From the NCBI GenBank assembly GCA_903896775.1, contig CAITZE010000163.1, forward strand, positions 1-12,355: a stretch of 12,355 nt of DNA. The letters run 5' to 3'. This DNA is from an uncultured bacterium. GTDB lineage: Bacteria > Pseudomonadota > Alphaproteobacteria > Rhodospirillales > Rhodospirillaceae. Position numbers and translations under genes: made by a program. Below, piece after piece: positions 7,946 to 12,355 of this stretch (positions are counted from its first letter, which is position 1; every line of letters starts with the position of its first letter). The notes below the pieces were generated by a model. That model saw nothing but the letters and a program-made list of their open reading frames with translations, did no database searches and had not been told where the DNA came from.

Positions 7946-8078
7946 CCCGCTCCCCCGAAACGCGATGACATTATCATCAATAAATTATGGCACATTCTTT
8001 TGTCGCTCTTGAAGCTACGCAGTTGATATGATTAATGTGCCTTAACGCACTCAAGACGCCATTTGACGGGATTATAAC
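7946..8078. promoter_or_regulatory. Divergent intergenic region, probable promoters for both directions
   Basis: These 133 AT-richer bases lie between two divergent genes, so both promoters should be here. On the - strand a CATAAT (7984-7989) stands about 40 bases from the leftward ATG, with only a poor -35. On the + strand TATGAT (8027-8032) is a -10 candidate, also without a good -35. An 8-bp inverted repeat, GGCACATT (7989-7996) and AATGTGCC (8034-8041), frames the centre and touches both -10 candidates, as a shared operator might. All of this is weak, position-based evidence. Confidence 0.35.
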
Positions 8079-8687
8079 GTGACCAACCACCTTCATCGCG
8101 GCGATCTTCCGAAGAACATCACTTTCACCGGCAGTGTCGCCGTCGACACCGAGACCATGGGTTTGCGCCTACACCGTGATCGGCTATGCGTTGTGCAACT
8201 CTCCGGCGGCGATGGACATGCTCATCTTGTGCAGATCATTCCGGGTACGCCGTCACCGCATCTGGCATCGATCTTGAGCGATCCGAAAATTGAAAAGATC
8301 TTTCACTTCGCGCGCTTTGATCTTGCGATGATTCAGCAATATCTCGGCGTGCGTTGCGCGCCTGTCTATTGCACCCGCACGGCCTCGCGCCTTGTGCGCA
8401 CCAATACCGACAAACACGGCCTCAAGGATCTGTGCAAAGAGTTGCTCGGCGTCGATATGTCCAAGCAGCAGCAGTCCTCCGACTGGGCCGCGGCCAATTT
8501 GACCCCTGAGCAGATCGAATATGCCGCTTCGGACGTCCTGTACCTGCACCGCCTGAAGGCGGAAATGGAGCGTTTGGTTGCGCGCGAAGGCCGCACAGCG
8601 CTGCTGCAAGCCTGCCTCGGGTTTCTGCCCGATCGCGCCGCGCTGGACCTGGCCGGCTGGCCCGACGAGGACATCTTCGCCCACTAA
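8079..8687 (+). CDS. rnd: Short single-domain ribonuclease D (DEDDy 3'-5' exonuclease)
   Basis: The 202-residue protein is one DnaQ-like exonuclease domain. All metal-binding motifs are present: DTET (Asp23, Glu25) in Exo I, FHFARFDLAMI with Asp81 in Exo II, and Tyr148-xxx-Asp152 (YAASD) in Exo III. The tyrosine form marks the RNase D (DEDDy) class. HGLKDLCKELLG (113-124) is also typical. It lacks the HRDC domains of E. coli RNase D (about 375 residues) and has the length of the short alphaproteobacterial proteins. Expected role: trimming 3' ends of tRNA and other structured RNA in the cytoplasm. The start is GTG (8079) with GACGGGA upstream; no ATG offers a better fit. It stands before kdsD-lptCAB, a neighbourhood recurrent in alphaproteobacteria, though a 302-base gap here suggests separate transcription. 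Confidence in the exonuclease class is high; its exact RNA substrates are not shown. Confidence 0.93.
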   Translation: MTNHLHRGDLPKNITFTGSVAVDTETMGLRLHRDRLCVVQLSGGDGHAHLVQIIPGTPSPHLASILSDPKIEKIFHFARFDLAMIQQYLGVRCAPVYCTRTASRLVRTNTDKHGLKDLCKELLGVDMSKQQQSSDWAAANLTPEQIEYAASDVLYLHRLKAEMERLVAREGRTALLQACLGFLPDRAALDLAGWPDEDIFAH

Positions 8688-8989
8688 AGTGGTAATCGGT
8701 CTATAGGGCCTGGCCGCTACTTCTCCTATCCATCTGTTTTCCCTAGAGAATTCTGCCCGGATTGTAATGTAACGCAGGCCCGCCTGGGTTGACCCCCGGG
8801 GGCGATAGACGATACTTTCCGCCAGACTTATAGAGCAGAGCGGGAACGCTAGGCTTGGCCCCGTCGTTTAAGAATGCCGGCAGAGGGGTTTTTGGTGCTT
8901 TTCGGCGTGCAGCGGCTTGGGCGCTGGACGGAAAGCAGCGCGGAACCGGATGCCGCATTTAGCGTCGCAGGCAACATAGGATTACGGCC
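8688..8989. other. Gene-free stretch between RNase D and kdsD
   Basis: About 300 bases follow the RNase D stop without a convincing gene. Small open frames on both strands here have low-complexity products and no family resemblance. No clear rho-independent terminator is seen. Visible structure: a 5-bp hairpin CAGGC/GCCTG (8775-8786), a candidate promoter (8789-8816) with a GC palindrome, and the probable start region of kdsD at the right end. If the promoter is real, the kdsD leader would be about 165 bases. Confidence 0.6.
8789..8816 (+). promoter_or_regulatory. Candidate sigma70-type promoter of the kdsD-lptCAB operon
   Basis: TTGACC (8789-8794, five of six to the -35 consensus) and GATACT (8811-8816, four of six to the -10) are 16 bases apart. 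The perfect palindrome CCCCCGGGGG (8793-8802) covers the end of the -35 and the start of the spacer, where a repressor or other factor could sit. A second AT-rich element, TTATAG, follows at 8828. No experimental or comparative support is available. Confidence 0.35.
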
Positions 8990-8992
8990 ATT
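8978..8992 (+). promoter_or_regulatory. Possible ribosome binding site and ATT start of kdsD
   Basis: AGGA (8978-8981) stands 8 bases before ATT (8990-8992), which reads ATT TCT TCT ACC and would start a protein MSSTAPK. A second candidate is ATT at 8981 (then TAISSTAPK), with AGG at 8969-8971 nine bases upstream. No ATG, GTG or TTG lies in this frame between the in-frame TAG (8960) and GTG 9050. Confidence 0.4.
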
Positions 8993-9976
8993 TCTTCTAC
9001 CGCTCCCAAGACACCCGCTCCACAGACGGACATTGCCTCGGCCAAGCGCGTGTTTGACTACGCGCGCGCGGGCCTCGACGCGCTCTCAACGGGTCTTGGC
9101 GCTGAATTCATTGCGGCCCTCGATATTTTCTCCGGCGTTGTCGGCCGCGTCATCGTCACCGGCGTTGGCAAAAGCGGACATATCGGCCGCAAGATCGCCG
9201 CGACGCTTGCCTCCACCGGCACGCCGGCCTTTTTTGTCCACGCGGGCGAAGCCAGCCACGGCGATCTCGGCATGATCACCAAAGGCGATGCGGTGCTGGC
9301 GATCTCCAATTCCGGCGAAGCGCATGAACTTCACGACATCCTGAGCTACGCCAAGCGTTTCGATATTCCCATCGTCGCCATTACCAGCAAGGGTGCATCG
9401 ACTTTGGCCAAGGCCGCGACTGTCGCGTTGCTGTTGCCGCCGGTGCCCGAAGTCTGTTCCATGGGCTTGGAAGCACCGACGACGTCGACCACCATGACCC
9501 TTGCTATGGGTGACGCGCTCGCGGTCGCGCTGCTCGAGCGTCACGGCTTCACCACTGACGATTACAAAGTTTTCCATCCCGGTGGCCAATTGGGGCGCAA
9601 GCTTTATAAGGTCGCGGACCTCATGCATGGCGGCGAAGAATTGCCGCTGGTCAAACCAGCCACGCCCATGTCCGAAGTTGTGCTGGTCATGACTAAAAAA
9701 ACTTTTGGCGTTGCAGGTGTTATCAGCGATGCGGGCGATCTCATTGGCATCGTGACCGACGGCGATTTGCGCCGTCATATCGGCGGCGACTTGTTCAAGC
9801 TCACAGCCGCCGACGTCATGACAAAATCGCCCAAGTCGACCGGGCCCAATATCCTTGCGGTCGAAGCCATGCGCCGCATGAATGATTGGAAGATCACCAG
9901 CGTCTTCGTCGTCGAGAACGCAAAGCCCGTGGGTATTTTGCGCATGCACGACATTCTGCGGGCGGGCGCGCTATGA
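8990..9976 (+). CDS. kdsD: Arabinose-5-phosphate isomerase KdsD (KpsF/GutQ family)
   Basis: It converts ribulose 5-phosphate to arabinose 5-phosphate, the first step toward Kdo for LPS. From ATT 8990 the protein has 328 residues, the length of E. coli KdsD. A SIS domain fills about residues 35-185: GKSGHIGRK from 60, HAGEASHGD (84-92), SNSGE (106-110) and a TSTT stretch. Lys61, His90, Glu113, Glu154 and His196 match the residues known to matter in E. coli. Two CBS domains follow (about 210-328), with GIVTDGDLRRH and the typical end MHDILRAG. The first standard start is GTG 9050 (308 residues). It has no ribosome binding site and would remove about 20 residues, including SAKRV, which aligns with the E. 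coli N-terminal helix. The coding frame therefore probably begins upstream at an ATT (8990 or 8981); 9050 is the conservative start. The stop overlaps the lptC ATG as ATGA. Function is nearly certain; the start is not. Confidence 0.93.
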   Translation: MSSTAPKTPAPQTDIASAKRVFDYARAGLDALSTGLGAEFIAALDIFSGVVGRVIVTGVGKSGHIGRKIAATLASTGTPAFFVHAGEASHGDLGMITKGDAVLAISNSGEAHELHDILSYAKRFDIPIVAITSKGASTLAKAATVALLLPPVPEVCSMGLEAPTTSTTMTLAMGDALAVALLERHGFTTDDYKVFHPGGQLGRKLYKVADLMHGGEELPLVKPATPMSEVVLVMTKKTFGVAGVISDAGDLIGIVTDGDLRRHIGGDLFKLTAADVMTKSPKSTGPNILAVEAMRRMNDWKITSVFVVENAKPVGILRMHDILRAGAL

Positions 9977-10791
9977 CGGTACAGCAGCCGCCCAAAGTCA
10001 CCACACCTCAATCTGCTCACGGTTCCGAAGCCGACAAGGAAACCGTATGGCACCCGCGCGAAGCGACCGTCGGTAAGACGGTGGCGCAGTCTGTCGCGCA
10101 GTACAGCCGCTTTGTCTCGGCCATGAAAGTGGCGCTGCCGGTGGCGGCAGGACTTTTGCTTCTGCTGGTTGTGGCGCTACCGCTCTTGCGCCAAGACGAC
10201 GACCGCTTCCGCATCGGCATGAAGCTCATCAAAGGCTCCGATAGCGACGCGCTCAGCATGAGCAATGCGCGTTATTTCGGCACCGACGAGAAGGGGCAAC
10301 CTTATGCGGTGACGGCCGAAGGCGTACGTCAGCGCAGCAACAACGATAACGCAATTGACCTCGTCACGCCCAAGGCCAACATAAAACTCACCAACGGGTC
10401 ATCCGTGTCGGCTGCGGCGAGCGCCGGCATTTATACCCGGGATATTCAAAAGCTGGATCTGTCGGGCCAAGTGTCGGTGTTTCAGGAAAACGGCAATACG
10501 CTGCATACGACCCAGGCGGTTGTGATGCTGAAAGAGGGTACGGCCAGCGGCACGCAACCGGTCACGGGCGACGGTCCCTTTGGGACCTTGCAGGCCGAAG
10601 GCGGGTTTGATCTTTCCGATCACGGCAATATCATGCATTTCCACGGGCCGGCCCATATGGTCCTGAACCCCAGAACGAAATCGGGCGAAGATAAGCCAGA
10701 CGAACTTAAGCCAGACGAGCATAAATCAGACGCAGCACAGCCGGCGGCCGTGGATACCAAGGCGCAAACCAAAGCGGGAAATAAACCATGA
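9973..10791 (+). CDS. lptC: LPS export protein LptC
   Basis: This 272-residue bitopic inner-membrane protein has a cytoplasmic N-terminal stretch of about 51 residues, one membrane helix (about 52-73, rich in Leu/Val/Ala), then a periplasmic LptC beta-jellyroll (about 74-225) with GMKLIKG, ISNAR-like MSNARYFG, and LDLSGQVSVF motifs. It receives LPS from the LptBFG transporter and hands it to LptA. The start ATG 9973 overlaps the kdsD stop (ATGA), with GGGCGG just upstream. An in-frame upstream ATG at 9886 would lie inside kdsD and adds arginine-rich sequence without family likeness, so it is rejected. It is longer than E. coli LptC (191 residues) because of the N-terminal stretch and a charged C-terminal tail (about 235-272) with three five-residue repeats, KPDE-like. 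Its stop overlaps the lptA ATG. The assignment rests on domain architecture and position between kdsD and lptA. Confidence 0.9.
   Translation: MTVQQPPKVTTPQSAHGSEADKETVWHPREATVGKTVAQSVAQYSRFVSAMKVALPVAAGLLLLLVVALPLLRQDDDRFRIGMKLIKGSDSDALSMSNARYFGTDEKGQPYAVTAEGVRQRSNNDNAIDLVTPKANIKLTNGSSVSAAASAGIYTRDIQKLDLSGQVSVFQENGNTLHTTQAVVMLKEGTASGTQPVTGDGPFGTLQAEGGFDLSDHGNIMHFHGPAHMVLNPRTKSGEDKPDELKPDEHKSDAAQPAAVDTKAQTKAGNKP
10690..10734 (+). repeat. Three tandem 15-bp units in the lptC tail
   Basis: Units at 10690-10704, 10705-10719 and 10720-10734 share the core TAAGCCAGACGA (third unit diverged: TAAATCAGACGC). They encode DKPDE, LKPDE and HKSDA, beginning at codon 240 of lptC. They lie in the predicted disordered, charged periplasmic tail and look like a recent slipped-strand expansion that then diverged. 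Confidence 0.85.
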
Positions 10792-11738
10792 GTTTCGGTC
10801 AATCGATGCGCATCGCGGTGGTCGCCGCGCTCATGACGGCTCCGCTCTCTGCTCATGCTCAGTCGCTAAAGCTCGAAGGCAAAGATAAGCCCATCGACGT
10901 GACGGCAGATCAGGGCTTTGAGCTGCAGCAGGATAACAAGCGCATGATTGCCCATGGCAATGCCAAGGCCGTGCAAGGCGATGTCACCGTGACCAGCGAC
11001 GACCTCACCGCCGACTACCGCGAAAAAGCTGACGGCGGCAATGAAGTCTACCGCGTGTTCGCCAATGGCAATGTGACGATGAAATCCGGGACGGAAACCG
11101 CCACGGGCGACAGCGCCGTCTATGACTTCGATAAGGGCGTGCTGGTGATGGAAGGCAAGATCGTGACCTTGATCAATCCCGAAGGCACGGTAACAGCCAA
11201 GCGCGCGTTGCAATACTGGTCCAATGAGCGAGTTGCGGTCGCCGAAGGCTCGGCCGTCGCCGTCGATAACCAAAAGCGTAAACTGTACGGCGACAAGTTG
11301 ATCGCATTTTTCCGTGACGATCCGAACGCCGATACAAAGAAGGGCGCGAAAAAGACCTCATCGGTTGCGATGCCTCAAGGCCAGGGCGACATCACCCTGC
11401 TGCAGGGTTTCGGCAATGTGCGCATGGAAACCGAAAAGGAAATCGTGCGCGGCGACCGCGGTATCTACAATATCGATACAGGGATCGCGACCATCGACGG
11501 CAGTGTTAAAATCACCCAGAATAATAGCGAGCTGGGCGGCGGCTTTGCGGTGGTGAACGTCAAGGGCGGCACCAGCCGCATGTTCCCCAGCGCCAAGCAA
11601 GCGGGTATGCCAGGTGTGCATGAAGATGCGCGGGTCTCGGCGCTCCTTGCGCCAACGCCCAAGCCGGACGCCAATACAGCTCCCACGACAGCCTCCGGCG
11701 CGGCGGCTAGCCCCGCGCAAGACAAAGGAAAGAAATGA
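10788..11738 (+). CDS. lptA: LPS transport periplasmic protein LptA
   Basis: The 316-residue protein starts with a Sec signal peptide, with MRIAVVAALMTAPLSAHAQ ending in a likely AHA|Q cleavage after residue 24. The mature part is an OstA/LptA beta-jellyroll: repeated strand motifs such as PIDVTADQGFELQQDNK, MIAHGNAKAVQGDVTVTSDDLTADY read as two adjacent family motifs, FANGNVTMKSGTETATGD, and a later GFGNVRMETEKEIVRGD. It forms the periplasmic bridge carrying LPS from LptC to the outer-membrane LptD. It is much longer than E. coli LptA (185 residues). The additional strands around residues 190-270 look like a further OstA-type segment, and the Pro/Ala/Thr-rich tail (about 288-316) is probably disordered. 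ATG 10788 overlaps the lptC stop as ATGA, with GGGAAA upstream. Its own stop overlaps the lptB ATG. The identification is strong from sequence and position. Confidence 0.93.
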   Translation: MSFGQSMRIAVVAALMTAPLSAHAQSLKLEGKDKPIDVTADQGFELQQDNKRMIAHGNAKAVQGDVTVTSDDLTADYREKADGGNEVYRVFANGNVTMKSGTETATGDSAVYDFDKGVLVMEGKIVTLINPEGTVTAKRALQYWSNERVAVAEGSAVAVDNQKRKLYGDKLIAFFRDDPNADTKKGAKKTSSVAMPQGQGDITLLQGFGNVRMETEKEIVRGDRGIYNIDTGIATIDGSVKITQNNSELGGGFAVVNVKGGTSRMFPSAKQAGMPGVHEDARVSALLAPTPKPDANTAPTTASGAAASPAQDKGKK

Positions 11739-12355
11739 CACCCGATACGGTTCATCAAACAGGCGCCAGCGCAGCTGAAGCGCCGGTTCCGGACGTCGGT
11801 CTGGTCGTGCGCGGCCTCGGCAAAACCTTCAAAGGCCGCCCTGTGCTGCGCGATGTCAGCCTGGCCGTGAAGCGCGGCGAAGCCGTGGGTCTATTGGGAC
11901 CAAACGGCGCCGGTAAGACCACATCGTTTTATTGCGTCACGGGTCTGATCAGCCCCGATCACGGCAAAATCTTTCTCGATGGGCAAGACATCACGCTGCT
12001 GCCGATGTATCGCCGTGCGCGGCTTGGCATTGGTTACTTGCCGCAAGAAGCGTCGATTTTTCGCGGCATGACAGTTGAAGGCAATATCCGCGCCGTGGCC
12101 GAAGTGGTGGAGTCAGATAAGGCCGCCCAAACCGCGCTGGTCGATGCGCTGCTGCGCGAGTTCTCCATCGAACATCTCCGCCGTTCGCCGGCGCTGGCGC
12201 TGTCGGGCGGTGAACGTCGCCGCTGCGAAATCGCGCGCGCGCTCGCGTCTCGTCCCAGCTTCATTTTGCTGGATGAACCCCTGGCCGGCATCGATCCTAT
12301 TGCGGTGGGCGAAATCCGCGAAATGGTGTCGCACTTGAAGGATCGTGGTCTCGGC
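11735..12355 (+). CDS. lptB: LPS export ABC transporter ATPase LptB (C-terminus beyond window)
   Basis: The frame is open from ATG 11735 to the window end, giving 207 codons of an expected 255 or so. All visible ABC ATPase motifs are intact: Walker A GPNGAGKT (55-62), Q-loop YLPQEASIF (Gln104), signature LSGGE (156-160), Walker B FILLDEP (Asp180, Glu181) and D-loop AGID (184-187). The switch histidine lies beyond the edge. Close likeness to E. coli LptB runs through GIGYLPQEASIFR and SGGERRRCEIARALA, specific enough to tell it from other ABC ATPases. It hydrolyses ATP at the cytoplasmic face to drive LPS extraction by LptFG. About 20 additional N-terminal residues precede the domain. The start has a strong AAGGAA site (AGGA at 11726-11729, 5-base spacer) and overlaps the lptA stop as ATGA. 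rpoN would be the expected next gene but is not in view. Confidence 0.96.
   Translation, partial: MTPDTVHQTGASAAEAPVPDVGLVVRGLGKTFKGRPVLRDVSLAVKRGEAVGLLGPNGAGKTTSFYCVTGLISPDHGKIFLDGQDITLLPMYRRARLGIGYLPQEASIFRGMTVEGNIRAVAEVVESDKAAQTALVDALLREFSIEHLRRSPALALSGGERRRCEIARALASRPSFILLDEPLAGIDPIAVGEIREMVSHLKDRGLG

Noticed and set aside
8688..8730. Possible rho-independent terminator after the RNase D gene
   Set aside because: Only partial complementarity around GGCCTGGCC and no following T run.
8743..8958. 71-codon - strand frame in the gene-free stretch
   Set aside because: Low-complexity Pro/Ala/Lys product, no family likeness, no ribosome binding site evaluated as convincing.
8874..9275. 133-codon + strand frame across the RNase D-kdsD gap into kdsD
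   Set aside because: Most of it is a shifted reading of kdsD, and the part before 8990 (about MPAEGFLVLFGVQRL) matches nothing and has no ribosome binding site.
9086..9949. Long (287-codon) open frame antisense to kdsD
   Set aside because: It lies wholly opposite a clear KdsD gene, has no recognisable domain and a composition expected from reading GC-rich coding DNA backwards.
9886..9972. Upstream in-frame ATG for lptC within kdsD
   Set aside because: It would add 29 Arg/His-rich residues with no LptC likeness, while ATG 9973 makes the standard ATGA overlap.

Overview
The window reads as chromosomal DNA of an alphaproteobacterium. The best evidence is the right third, which carries the gene order short single-domain RNase D, kdsD, lptC, lptA, lptB on the + strand. 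This order is familiar from alphaproteobacterial LPS-export loci, where rpoN often follows. The genus cannot be fixed from sequence alone; a Rhizomicrobium/Micropepsales-like organism is only a guess. No tRNA, rRNA, CRISPR array, transposase, integrase or att site was seen.

Left two thirds (1-7945), all on the - strand and so read right to left: a GT-C-type integral membrane protein (6335-7945), an O-antigen ligase/polymerase-like membrane protein (5075-6250), a cytoplasmic GT-B glycosyltransferase of the CgeB-like type (3934-5052), two tandem paralogous TPR plus ATP-grasp-like proteins joined by an ATGA overlap (2119-3810 and 371-2122), and the first 82 codons of a redoxin-fold protein without cysteine (1-246, cut by the window edge). 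This looks like a cell-surface polysaccharide assembly or modification locus. Its least understood part is the ATP-grasp pair with the cysteine-less redoxin gene beside it.

A short divergent intergenic region (7946-8078) separates this locus from the + strand genes. The short RNase D (8079-8687) is followed by about 300 bases without a gene, holding a candidate sigma70-type promoter with a 10-bp GC palindrome across its -35/spacer border. Then come kdsD (arabinose-5-phosphate isomerase, first step toward Kdo), lptC, lptA and lptB (truncated at the window end). Each of the last three junctions is an ATGA stop/start overlap, so they form a tightly coupled operon making Kdo and exporting LPS.

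Points for a second look: kdsD has no ATG/GTG/TTG start that gives a full-length protein, and the reading frame suggests an ATT start; a perfect 14-bp tandem duplication sits exactly at the likely start codon of the CgeB-like glycosyltransferase and creates its ATG; the two TPR/ATP-grasp paralogs share a distinctive uncharacterised C-terminal domain; lptC has a 15-bp triplicated tail repeat.
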